DNA of 64,000 nt. It comes from Cerioporus squamosus (taxonomy: Eukaryota; Basidiomycota; Agaricomycetes; Polyporales; Polyporaceae). The stretch covers positions 53,963 to 117,962 of the forward strand of contig JABYQS010000119.1 of the NCBI GenBank assembly GCA_022592435.1, read 5' to 3'. Below, piece by piece: positions 49,511-62,176 of the stretch. Both the position numbers and the translations under genes were made by a program. Under the pieces are notes generated by a model. That model had not been told where the DNA came from. It saw nothing but the letters and a program-made list of their open reading frames with translations, and made no database searches. Position 1 is the first letter of the stretch, and each line of letters starts with the position of its first letter.

Positions 49511-52500
49511 ATGTCAGACATTCCGACACTACACTCCTTGGACGCCTCCCGAACGGGAGGTCGTTATGTGACCGCGGACGCCGTTCAGGCGCTCGCCGAT
49601 AAGCCAGTGCTGAACGACGAGATGGCCGTCGAGGCCGCGATCCGTGCCCTAGAGCGCCATCTCGTCGATCCAGCAACACGTCTCAATGAGACTGTCACCC
49701 AGCTCGCAGAGCTCGAGAACTCTCCGCACGCCTTAGAATTCGCCTTGTCCTGTAAGTGTTTCTCTTCTGTCTTTCGTGCTCTCTTACTTGCTCATCCTGT
49801 CTCCAGCCGTGAATGATGAAGCGAGTCAAATTTTCAGCACGACGATCCTGCAACAGTTCTCCGCTACTCCGGAAAGCTTCGTGACGTCGCTCGCATTCAA
49901 GCTGCTGACGCGGTTCCCGCTCTTCTTTTTGTTTCTTCCCAGCGACGGCCTGTCAGAGATACCAGACACGGCCACGATCAGATCGCTGCGACAGGAGACA
50001 GAAACCGTACACCGGGTGTTAGATGCCCTGTCGAAATTCTACTTCGATGACGACAACCTCGACGAAGAGCGCGCAGAAGACGCGCCGGACGATGTAGAGT
50101 CTGAGATACGAATTGTCGTGAAGCGGAAGAGCCAAAGCAAGAAGAGCCTTAAGAAGCAGGCGAAGCGTGGCCGCCGTATATCGCCCGCCGATCACAAGAC
50201 GATCGAGAGCTTCGGGCTGGACGTACCTCGCAGTCACGCGGAGCTGTGCAGGCAGACAACGTTCCTCATCGAGTCGCAGATGGATACCATGAAGGTCTGT
50301 GCTTTCGTTGTGAGCACGGTCGTGACTGACGTTCGCTCTCCAGGGGTATCTCAAGTGGTTCCGTATCCCGACGGTCGCACAAGCAATCAAACGACTGTAC
50401 CTCCAGACGCCTGTTCCCACTGAAGACGCGCCGCAGACTCGGACGACGGCCGAACTTGTTTCAGATCTCAGCATAGTGGGCGAAGACGAGCCTGAGCTGC
50501 AGATCGCCCTTCCGCCTGTCCTCCCGATGAAGGCGGCCCTGTACTTCGACAGCGCGGATGGCTTCGGAGAGTGGCGGATCCTCATTTCTACGCGCGCAGA
50601 CCGTGACTTGAGACAGGCACGCAGGAGGGATGCGAAGACCTTCGCCATCTTCGTGAAGAAGATCAAGTGAGTGGCCAGCTTCCCTGTCAGGCAAACGAGT
50701 ACTCATCGTGTCAACAGGGAGCTCTCGAAGGGCCACTTCTCCGATGACAACCAGAAGCGGCTCACGGGCCTGGACGTAGAGATCCCGATCTATGAGGCGA
50801 AGATGACTGGAGATACGAGACTGGTGGTAGGTCTTCTCTGAATCTAGTACTAGACATACCTCACTCTCGCCGTAGTATCAGGTCGATTGCGTTCCTGAGT
50901 TTGAAAGCACTGTGCGTCCGTTCCTATCAGTATATCCGACCGTCTCTCGTTGATCTTGGGCCCCGCTTCCGCTCAGATTGAACGTCAAGGTATGTGTATT
51001 TGGGTCGCTTGTGAAGCTTGAAGTTTTGACTGAAGCACTCACAGTTCTGCGCATTTTCGGGATATACACGCATGCACAGCTGGACCGTCGTTTCTGGGAC
51101 TGCATGAGTCGTCAGCTCGAGCGTAGGGGCGCGGAGTATCGCAAAAGGTGCTTGCCTTTCGTACGTCTGGGGTCTTCCAAGTTCACACTGTTACATTTAC
51201 TCTAGATGCACCTTCCGGAACCCGCCCGTGAATAAAGGAGACAACGTCTACGCTCCCGCATCCTGGCCACCTCCGGCCGAACCGGTCTCTCTCGAGCCTG
51301 TCTCCGGGTTATCCGACATGCGCAAGGAGGACCTGGAGGAGGTAAGTTAACCGTGTGGTCCAGCGTGTGTCGGTGCTAATAGCTATACAGCTTCACTCCC
51401 TTCTAGTGTGCGTACTCGTAAACGTGACGTGAGGGAGGTCTGACGCGTTCCGTTCTGTATACACAGTCTGGAGAAGTTCGTCACGTTCTCTCAGGTAGGG
51501 TTGTTCCGTCCTCGTGCCTGCACACTTAATTGATGGCATTATCTAGGCATTGCTGAATAGTAGGGGGCACGCGTTCACACCTTTGAGCCTCACGCTGACG
51601 TTAGACAGGTATCTTGGCCGACCAGGAAGTCGCGCATGTGTTCGATGTCACGTGCGTAGTCCCTGATCCTCGAACATGCGGAGGTTGACCATTCCCTTAG
51701 CCCGCAAGAGAAGAAGATCATTGAGCATCCCTCTTCGTGCTATGTCCTAGGTTGGTAACTACTCTCTGTGTTGATAAATCGTGCTGAATCGACCTCCATC
51801 TTCGAAAGGCCGAAGTGGGACCGGGTAAGTATACACAGTGCTATGCATGTACAGCTCCTCATCTCTCCGCAGCAAAACGACAACCATGCTTTTTAAGATG
51901 CTCGGCATCGAGCGCGCATGGGAGGCTCACCGGGAAGCGATGGCGAAGCCCCGGCAGCTCTTCGTCACGCAGTCCCGCGTGCTCGCCGAGAAAGTCGAAG
52001 AGTACTTCGCCAAGTTGCTCGAATCGCTCGCGACAGCCTCGCAGTCGCCCACGGAACTCGTGAACATCGCTACACGCAAGAAGCAGCAACAGGAGCAGGG
52101 CCTGGTAGATCGCGACGAGGAGATATATTGGCGCGGCGACCTCCCGAAGCGCTATGGTGCGCTCAAGGAGGAGCACTTCCCGATGTTCCTGACATTTGAC
52201 CACGTACGCTATCTCCTCTCCCGTCCGACACGCTCTTCGCGCTGACGGTGATTTCAGATATGCCGGCTGCTTGAGAGCGAGTTCCAACACCACGCGCTTG
52301 AGGTCGAGAGGAAGGAAGCTGCTACACAGGCACTGCAGGACGCCTTAGAATGGCAAGATCCTGGTAATCGCGATGGAGCGTTGTCGAACGATTACATGCA
52401 GCAGCGACGCGCGAAGTTCGTATCGTATGGCACCTTCCTCGAAGAGTATTGGTCGCACTTCCCTCAGTCACTCACCAAGGGCCTCGATCCGACGCTGGTA

Positions 52501-55500
52501 TTTGGCGAATTCATGGGTATGCTGCACCGGTCATTCTTGATCAAGACCTGACGTTGAGCTATGCAATAGGCGTGATTAAGGGCTCTGAGTTGGCTTTGGA
52601 ACGACCGGAAGGGTATCTTGACAGAGACACGTACTATGGCCTCAGCCACCGCACGCAAGGCACGTTCGCGAACCAGCGCGAGGGTATCTACAAGCTGTTC
52701 AATGCCTACCTGAAGCGAAAGAAGGAGCGAGGCGACTACGATGCCGCGGATAGGTGAAATTGATTGTCGTTATAATGGTCATGACGTGCTCATCCGGTGC
52801 AGGACCCACATACTTATCAGGAACTTGCGCTCGAAAGGAGTTCCGGGCCAGGAGATGGACTTCATGTAAGTATATCTCCTTGGCAGTTCGGCATATCGAC
52901 TCATGCGTGACAAAGCTATGTTGATGAGGCGCAAGACAACCTCCTGATTGATGCTCTCAGTAAGTTCACCATCTTACCTCTGTGCGCATGCCACTCACTG
53001 GACCGCTAGTACTGAGAACTCTATGCCGTAATCCTCATGGCATGTTCTGGGCGGGAGACACTGCGCAGACGATCTCTGTTGGCAGCGCATTCAGGTTCAA
53101 TGACCTGAAGTCTTTCCTATATCGATACGAAGAGGTATAGAGTATTCCTCCGAATCTGCACGTCGGCGTTCTCAACTTTTGTCCTACAGGCGAAGGCGGG
53201 ACCACAGGCGGAGACGCGAGCCCAACCCGAGTCATTCCATCTCGCGGTCAATTATAGGTCCCACGCTGGCATCGTCAACTGTGCACATTCGGTCATCCAG
53301 CTGATCACAGAGTTCTGGCCCCATGCAATTGATGCTCTCGGCCAGGAGACTGGTATGATCGACGGATTGAAGCCCGTGTTTTTCAGTGGTTGGGACCAGA
53401 ACACCGTTAGATATGAGCAGTTCTTGTTTGGAGAGTCGTAAGTGGAGGGTATCAGTCTGTGTCTGTCTGGTTTCTGACTCTGTGGCAGGGGAAGTCACAT
53501 CGAATTCGGCGCAGAACAATGTACGTAGTCCCTCACATAGTCACAGGCGAGACGCTGAACCACGTTGACAGGTATCCTGGTCCGGGATGATGCAGCTCGA
53601 GACAAGCTGCGAGCCCAGGTCGGCGACATCGGGCTAATCATGTTCGTTCTCTTCCGCGTTGCATACCCAACAATCGCTCATGCATTCAACTATCAGGACG
53701 CTCTATGAAAGCAAGGGTCTCGAATTCAATGACGTGCGTAGGGTTTGCCCTTTCACTCATACCCAACTCATCTCTGAGCCTAGGTCCTCCTGTACAACTT
53801 CTTCGAGGACTCTACGGTCGACCTTTCTCAATGGAGGGTCGTCCTTAATGCCCTGCCCCAAGAGCGGCGCGCAAACCATCCAGCGCCGAGATTTGACGAT
53901 GCCCGTCATAGTGGAGTGTGCCGCGAGGTAAGTGAACGGTACGTTGCCTGGCGATCTGAGGTGTTAACATACATCCAGCTGAAGTTCTTGTACGTCGCGA
54001 TCACTCGCGCCCGAAAGAACCTGTGGATCGCCGATGGCTCAGAGAAGGGAGAGCCCATGCGGGTGAGCAACCTCTCCGCTTCAAATGATGCGTATGTATC
54101 GATGGACATTTTGCAGACTGTCTGGACGCACAAAGATCAGATTCAAAACTGCACTCCCGGTACGGACGTCCCGCGTCTCGCGATGTCATCGACTGCAGAG
54201 GACTGGGCCAAGACCGCGCTATCGCTCTTCAACAATCGCAGGTACATGCAAGCTATGCACTGCTACGAACGTGCTGGTCTACCGAGAGAGAAGGCGGTGG
54301 CACACGCGTATTATCTCCGAGAGGTGGCTCGCTCTACCGCGGTGACACGAGGAGACACAACAGCTCAGGCCGTCGCATTCACCAAGGCGGCCGAGGCATT
54401 CCTCGCATCTGCCCAGGACGCTATCACCGAGAAGAAAGCGTACTACCGTATTGCTGCCGAGTGTTATGTCCACGCAGGAGACGATCAGAAGGCTGCGCGA
54501 GCATATGTCTCTGCCACTGAGTACACACTCGCTGCGCAGCATTTCCGCAAGGCTGGAATGTTTGAGGAAGCAGTCAGTGTGGTCAAAGCCCATAAGGATA
54601 AGGTTGCGGAGAATGTCGCCTCCAGCATTATCGACGTCTCTAGGCTCTACTTCCTTCGCGAGAAGCAGATTAAGTGAGTTGTTTGCATCTTGTACGTTCT
54701 ACAAAGTACTGACAAGATGAGTACAGGAAAGCGAGGGATCTCTTTGAGACGGACGAAGACGCGCTGGAGTACATGGACGACTATGGTCTCGACGTAGCAC
54801 GTGCGACATTCCTGGAGGACATCGGCAGATACACAGATGCCGCAGAGCTTCATTTCGCTGAAGGGAACACGTTTGAGGCCATCCGACTTCTCACCCTGGA
54901 TCGTACGAACGAAGCCTCGATGCAGCGCGCTCTTCAGTGCGTCCTGGACGGCCTCTGGATCCACCTCTCATGCGGCGTTGCCCTCAACGACGAAGGGCTG
55001 AAGACGAACGGTACCATAGCCAAACTGTTGCGTCTCAGCGACGGTTTATACAATATCGGAGGCGACGCTGGCATGAGAGACGAGGTATGAAATTCCTCTT
55101 TTCTGGTCCTTCATTGGCCCTGACGGAAGGGAAGGTGTCAATGTTTCGCGCGATGGTCAAGCGCGATGCCGCAGAAGAGCTTCGTATCCTCAGTGCGAAA
55201 TTCATCGCGACCGGCAATGCTCCGGCGGCATTCCTCTGTCTGGACCGTCTCTTCTCCGCGAAGCTCAAGCTTCAGACAGTGTCTCTCCCAGAAATCGCCG
55301 GTAGCTTGCAGGTTTTCCTCACCTACGCTCGCATGCTCCACAAGATGTCCTCTGTCCCCAATCCCTGCGATGATCAAGTCATTTGCAGAGTCTTCGCTCT
55401 GCAGTCATCGACAGAAGACCTCTTCCGTCTTCACGACGGATCATTCATCGCCTCACAATGCAACTCACGTCTCACCCCTTCAGCACGTCCAACCGAACAG

Positions 55501-58043
55501 GGTACCCTTGTTCCGCGATATGAGCTCGAGAGCCTCGTGAAACACGTGCTGAAGATCAGGCTCTTGCGCAGAGTCAACGACGAGAACAGCCTTTGCCGAG
55601 GGTTGCGACCTCTCCAACCGTGCCTCACGTACGTTGTTTTCAACCAGTGCAATCGGGTCGAATGCCCTCGGAACCATGGAGATTATCGACAATATGATGC
55701 CGCTGCATACAACGCCCGTGTTCGAGTCCACGTCCTTCAAATCCTCATCTATCAGACGCTCTACAACGTGGAGAATTCGGAAGAGCTTGCCCGCCAGCAG
55801 CGGTAAGTGCACTTCTTGCGCGACGAACATATCCACTGAATAGTAGTGTCCAGCAACTGGCTTCGACAATTGTATGAAGCACTCTTCCCCCCTTACTACA
55901 AGTTGGGGTCTTTGTACGCGCTCTCTCAGGTAGCCATCCCAGAACTCGAGCATGGCCTTCAGGTGGTCAGGGTTTGGACTCGTGACTTGCTGTACAGACT
56001 TGATCCCTACCGCCCACCGCATCTCTTCCTCACCATGTTGATTCGGACTGCTCGATTCGCCTTCACCTTCGATCACAAGGCCGCTGCCGATTACGCGCCT
56101 CGTGTTCCCTGCGTGTTGGCGTACAGACCGCAAGCTCTGATGCGCAGCCAAGGGACCGAGAAGTCCTACGTCGTACAGTATCTTATAGGATTCATGCAGA
56201 ACAGCGAAGTCTACTCCTTGAACCAGGGAGTACTCTTCATGAAGTGCGTACTGTGCTGCATGTGCCTCTGCCCTTGCGCTTACTAGATCGCTCACTGTCG
56301 ATTGTGTCCAGTCACATCCTGGAGAACAAAATCCCCGTTGATATCAGCCTGCTTTGCGACTTCATGGACCACCTGTGTGGCAGGCTGATCCTCACGATTC
56401 GGCAGCAGTCCTCTTCCTCGCTTCACGATGTCACGCTTCCCAAGAGCTGGTTGAGCACCCTCGTTCCGGACGCCAAAGCTCTTCAGTCAAAGGAGAGGCA
56501 GCTATCGACCTTGTACAAGAAGAATATGGGTGACCTGCTCGAACAGATATACAGCGGTACTGATGCTGGTAGGTTATTCAGTGCTCGAGTCCCAAGGACA
56601 GTGCCTCACTCACTGAAACGTTCACCAGCACACCTTCTGTTCGAGAGTCGTGACCTTTCCAGCCTCGGCCATCAAGTGAGGAACATATTCTTCGCTAGGA
56701 TGTATGTTGTCTCTACTCCCTACCTCACGAAGACGAGACCGATGCTGATCATCGCAATGCACAGATGCAGGAATCTCTGCTTGTGTTAGTCGCTCGTCAC
56801 AGTGGTGTCAACTCTCGCATTACTCACCCGTTCTTGTCATGCGCACAGGGGGTTACAACCTCCGCTCATGGGAGTTGAGGAACGACATCTCCAGGGCGAT
56901 TGGCTTGGTGCGCAAGCCGGGCCGGAACTACAATGCCCTGATTGAAGAGTGAGTATTCTCTGTCTGGATTATGCGATCTGTGCTGACGAAAACTAGGTAT
57001 GTGACCGCGAGATCCTGGGACGGCCTCGCCCGGACTGTCCGCCAATCTGTCAAAGGATCGTCTCTCGACGAGATGATACAGCTCCACCACGGCTCCCTGC
57101 CAGTCCCGAAGTCAACGATTCCGAATGTCCGCCGCGTCGTCTACAACCGGGTCGAGGATATTCCCTACCTGCTGAAGACCGATGCGTCTGGCGCCGTTAC
57201 GGGCGGCCTGAGAGCTGAAGCCGCACCGTTCGTTCCTGTCCGTCTTCCATCCGAGCTTGAGGGTCAGGATGGTCCATCGGAGGAGACTGTAGAGGAGAAT
57301 AAATTCGGCGGGGATGAAGACATCATCGAAGAAGTAGTAGACATGGAGAACATTGCCCATGTCATCGCTGCGGAACAGGCCAATGTTGCCGCTACGCTAT
57401 CTCCTGAAGAAGTCGCTGCTGCCCAGACGATCGCCGTCGCGTACCAGCGATATATCTCACGGCTTCGCTGGCTCAAGAAAGCCCAGTTGAGGAGACACGC
57501 AGGCGGACAGTTTCGACCTTTTACACGCAGGGTCTGACCATGGAGTGGCCGCATCGCTATTACCGTATGCTCTTCCTCGGACCCATACCGCATCTCTACA
57601 TCGCCGTCGAGAGCATGAAGAATCACCTCCACGAAGCGCGATCCGCCGCGAGGAAGCGGTTCAACATCGTCAAGCATCTCGAGCTGGAGAACGTGCAGTC
57701 ATCACTCACTCAATTGAAGTGAGTCCCTAGTCCCTTGTCTTCCTGCACATCGCGCTGATATACTTGCTCGTCTTCCAGGGTGCTCTTCAAGGATGCCTTG
57801 CGCCTGCACCAATCACTTGGGCCCAAGGCGGACGTCCACAAGGCGCGCGACTTGGTCAAGCTGAAAGGGCTAGCACTCGAAGCGAACGCAATTATGCAGC
57901 AATTGCCTTCGTCAGCCAGGTTGGATTGTGAGAAGGACATGAAGATCGCGTTGAGGGCTATAGTTGAGGAGAGAAAGGCACCCGCGAAGCAGCCAAAACC
58001 CGAGCTGAACAGCGCGGATCTAGATAGTTCGATTGAGTACTAG
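49511..58043 (+). CDS. TRANK1-like UvrD/SF1 helicase-domain protein, paralogue 2
   Basis: Paralogue of the gene at 24871-33456, in opposite orientation. First exons: 49511-49751, 49807-50294, 50344-50666, 50718-50826, 50876-50911, 50977-50989 (13 nt), 51045-51147 and 51206-51341; the next few are very short and not all resolved. The P-loop is split over 51809-51824 (16 nt, GRSGTG) and an exon from 51873 (KTTTMLFKMLGIE). Later SF1 motifs: YVDEAQDNLLIDAL near 52918, MFWAGDTAQTIS near 53041, NYRSHAGIVNCAHS near 53251, TLYESKGLEFND near 53699, FLYVAITRARKNLWIADG near 53986. The C-terminal region has TPR-like helices (MQAMHCYERAGLPREKAV, FRKAGMFEEAVSVV) and a C-x8-C-x4-C-x3-H cluster near 55620-55680, then a conserved helical end to the stop at 58043. 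No frame break was noticed. SF1 ATPase activity is expected; nucleic-acid role and partners are unknown. Confidence 0.88.
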
Positions 58044-58265
58044 AGACCAGGCCGATGTTCAGCCTCACTCACTGTTGGCGTTATGGATACTTACATCGTA
58101 ATACATCTTCAGCCGAGTCTTCAACCACAGAGTGCGTCTCTAAGTCCTTCTGGGGTATCGAGGAAGACACGTGGCTGTGCGCCGGCCATACCGCTTGCTT
58201 CCGAGTCTTACAGTAGCTTCCTCCCATGACTTGAACCATCATTTGCCTGACGGCTAACCTTCCTC

Positions 58266-61200
58266 ATGAGGGCATGGTTCTGGCTATCGCTCTCGGCTTC
58301 TCTGTGTCACGCCCTGCGAATGATCAGTATATAATGTCGAGGCTTTGATCGTCTTGGACTTGGACCCACTCCTCGGTGATTACCCTCACTGACAGACTCA
58401 GACAGCCTCGCCACGACGTCGCCCGAACCGCAGCTCTGGTCCAACATGAGATCGGCGCATGGCGTATGGATCTGATGGTGATTTCCAGCGTCGTCACGAG
58501 TACTCCCCGCATCCAGCGACGTGTGCCACCTGCATTTTTGAGACCACCCAGCCGCGCCGTCGACTATGTCGATCCGTGAGTATTCTGGTTTGCTCTGTTG
58601 TTCAGCTGTGGGTAGTTACTTACAGGGCCGGGATACTTCCAAAGCTTGATAGGAAACGGAGGAATCGCCCCTCACAGCACTGGAGGGATGATACCAACGG
58701 TGGCGCCTCCGTTTGGTATGACGCGTTGGGTCGCCCAAACACGCAAGGACTGGGTCTCCGTCAATGCTTACAACTACACCGACTCAACTATCCATGGCTT
58801 TCAGGCTACGCACAAGCCGGCCATATGGATGGGCAACAGCGGGCAGTTCGTCGTCGTCCCCGGTGCCGGCGAGATACGGAGTGTCTTCGAGGAACGGGGG
58901 ATGAAGTTCAGCCACGACAAGGAAACCGCGACCGCAAGCTATTACTCTGTATCAATGAACGCTACAGATGGCGGCACTATCCAGGTGGAGCAGTCAGCAA
59001 GTGAGTGTGCTCGTGCCTCGCACGTTCGATTGTCGGGCAGCCTGGGTGCCTCATGTCATGCTTCTCCATTGACGAAACCTTCGCAGCTTCTCGTGTCGGA
59101 CATCTCCGCTTCACCTTCCAGGACACCGCTGCACCGTATATCCTCGTCGAAGCGACACGCGCATCGGTTATGGGCTCTGCAGACCCGACGAACGTTACGT
59201 ATCCATTGGGCTCCATCTGTATCGACCCCGCACGACGCGAGATTACTGGGCGCAACCCCGAGCGAGAAGACTTCATCATCGGACCGAACCCCGCACCCAG
59301 CTTTGCAGGATACTTCTGCGCACGGTTCGACGTACCGTTCGTCAGCTTTGGAATTGCTCAGAACGGCTCTAATGCGGAGAACGTGACCACTGCGGAAGGC
59401 GCGATGCTGTCTGGGTTCGCAAGGTTCGCCGAGGGAACAGGACAGGTTACAGTCCGTGTAGGCGTCTCGTTCATCTCGGCCGAGCAGGCGAGGGAGAATC
59501 TGGAAAACGAGATACCGGCGGGGACAACTCTGGAGCAGACCGCCGAGAAGACGCGTGCAGCATGGGCGGAAAAACTGGATCGTATCAATATTGAGGGTGC
59601 CAGCCAGGAGGAGAGCGAGGTTTTCTACACCGCAGTATATCATGCACTTCAGGTGAGTGGAGCAGTGACACTCACCTCGATTGCCTCTTGACGATGTAGC
59701 TTGTAGTATCCCTATGAGCAGAGCGAAAGCGGGAAGTACTACTCAGGCTACGATGACCAAGTTCACGAGGGAAACTCGTATACCGGCTACTCGATATGGG
59801 TGAGTACGAAATATTGGTAGGCACCATGGCTTATGCGTCACTCACCATCGGGAACTTCACAGGATACCTATCGCGCTGCATGGGCATGGCAAATCCTCCT
59901 TGCCCCAGAGCGCATTCCAGGGATGGTCCAGAGCATGCTCCAGGACTATCTGGAGGCAAGTTACCAATGCCAATTTGCATACTCCGAGTCTTTCACACGA
60001 AGCACACTAGGGCGGATGGCTTCCGATGTGGAAGAACATCGTCGGTGAGCAGCACGACTTCCAGCTGAAGGCAAACTTGCGCTAATCACTACCGTTTGCA
60101 TTCGATAGAAACAAACATCATGGTTCGTAGTTCCTGTAATCTTTAGCTCCAATATGGCCGCGCCTCAGCCGTCAAAGTAGGTCGGAACTCATGCCGACTC
60201 GCTCATTGGCGAAGCGGTAGTCAAAGGTATCCGCGGATTTGACTTGCAGACTGCGTATGAAGCAGTTCGGAAGGATGCGGTTGTTCCTCCAGTTGACGAC
60301 TGGAACATCACGTACGCCTTATCTTCTCAGTAAGAGAATGTCGGTCAGATGAACTAGACGCATTCTCTACAGATACTCAGACAGACAACAGGTACACGGA
60401 GGAGTTCTCGCGAGAATTTGACACTTACCCCTGGGTTTCAGAATGTCGGCTATGAAGTTCGCGCAGGTCTCTCCTCCGTGTATTCCGCACACGGATGGGT
60501 CGCCTCTGACGTTCACTCCGAGGCGGCGTCGCGGACTCTCGATTATGCATGTGCGTATTCATCGATCCTCTGAGATTGCAGTTCTTACGCTCACGTTCCA
60601 TGGCTCCGCATACCTCCAGATGACGACTGCGCCGTAGCAGCGGTCGCTGCCGCGGTGTCCCAGCACGACGATGCAGCCTTCTTTCGCGCGCGCTCCCTCT
60701 CCGCTCCATTCAGCATCTTCAACAACGACACGGGCTTCATGGAAGCGAAGTTCGCTAACGGGTCCTGGGCAGGTCCGACCGCCGGCTGGACCGAGGGCGA
60801 CATGTGGGCGTACACGTTCGACGTATGCACGAGGTGGGGACGTTGATCGAGCGCAAGGGAGGGAATGCATCCTTCGTAGCGTTTCTGGACGAGCACTTCG
60901 ACGGAGGTCAGTTGACTTCGATGGTGTCCGCATTCCATACTATTGTTGCTGACTACCGACGTACGTTACTTCAACTCCAGGCCATAACGACCATACGAAC
61001 GAGGTACTTTTGCCGTATGCAGATCAGCAACGAGGATACTTATCACTACATTCTTCATAGCCCTCGCACCACATCCCGTACTTGTACTCTCTTGCCGGCG
61101 CCGCGAGCAAGTCTCAAGAGCGCATCCGCCATATCGCCAGGGCCAACTACAACAACTCTGTAAACGGTCTCTCCGGCGTACGTGCCCTTACACTGGCAAG

Positions 61201-61639
61201 AGTCCGTCCTGTTTGACTCATAGTCCTCTTGTGTCAGAACGAGGATTGCGGACAGATGAGTGCGTGGTACATCTTCAGCGCACTCGGATTCTACCCCGTC
61301 AACCCCGTATCGGCCGAATATGTGATCGGAACGTGAGTGTCCCCTCTTGCCAGCCTTACGCTTTTGCTAGCAGCTCAAGATATCCCGCTGACATCGATCC
61401 CGGGCCGCAGACCGTTCTACGACAAAGTTACTATCGACCTCCCGGGCGCACCAATGCCTTTGACCATCACCTCCATCGGAGCACTAACCAAGCCCTACAT
61501 CAAGAGCGCCTCTGTTAACGGGAGATCGTTGGCTACTCCCATCTTGAAGCACGAGGACATCGCTTCGGGAGGTCATATTGTCTTCGAAATGAGCGACACG
61601 CCGCAGATTTGGGGCTCACGCACTGTTCTCATGGATTGA
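58266..61639 (+). CDS. GH92 alpha-mannosidase, with one apparent frameshift
   Basis: Family GH92 calcium-dependent exo-alpha-mannosidase, probably secreted. A signal-peptide-like start MRAWFWLSLSASLC lies at 58266, but joining it to the domain is unresolved. Firm exons: up to 58575 (VDYVDP), 58645-59000, 59087-59652, 59707-59799, 59863-59955, 60011-60044, 60109-60122 (14 nt), 60181-60311, 60373-60391 (19 nt), 60442-60550, 60620-60906, 60981-61003 (23 nt), 61061-61177, 61238-61332 and 61411-61639. Motifs: LIGNGGIAPHSTGGMIP, APPFGMTRWVAQTR, SGYDDQVHEGNSYTGYS, GHNDHTNE, SHHIPYLY and GQMSAWYIFSALGFYPVNP. Intron 59956-60010 has a GC donor. At about 60823 the frame of TFDV must slip by one base to continue MHEVGTLIERKGGN; without it translation stops at 60846. 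Confidence 0.8.
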
Positions 61640-62176
61640 TGGTTCGATGTACTGAAGCGAAGGCAGGACAGGATTTATTGGGCCATAAACGGTTGAGGCT
61701 TCCAATGCAGATACAGCAAGTATCTTTTACTAAGTAACATGCCCGTATGAAACTACTCAGGACCGGTCTGAGAAAAGAAGATGACTTCTGATGTTGAGTC
61801 ATTGCAACTTCGCGCTGGCAGACAGCGAGATTCTGTCAACGCGGATGTTCGTCAACCCTGGTTCGAGTACGCAAACCCAGATCATGCTAGGTTTGTACTG
61901 ACGTTGTCGTAACAATCGACGGCACCCTTCAGCTTGTGCTGGAGCTCATGCATCATGATTGGCAGGTGCAGAAGGAGTGGCAGATGGACGTGATGCCTAA
62001 GTGGCAAGACTCAATCCGTGGGACACATCAAGTTGAACCCCGTATCAGTCAGTGACCAGAACGAGAAAAAGCGAGCTCGAAATACAACGCAGCAACGCGA
62101 AGCTAGAATACAGATCAGATACAAAGATACATAATAAGTTACGAGTAGACGTATGTCCGCGATACCGACAACTTCA
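61640..62176. other. Intergenic stretch between convergent GH92 and FunK1 genes
   Basis: 3' flanks of two convergent genes. No coding frame, repeat or RNA gene could be supported. Confidence 0.5.

Noticed and set aside
61840..61895. tRNA-like T-arm word GGTTCGAGTAC
   Set aside because: The flanking bases do not form a T stem, and no acceptor or anticodon arm can be built around it.
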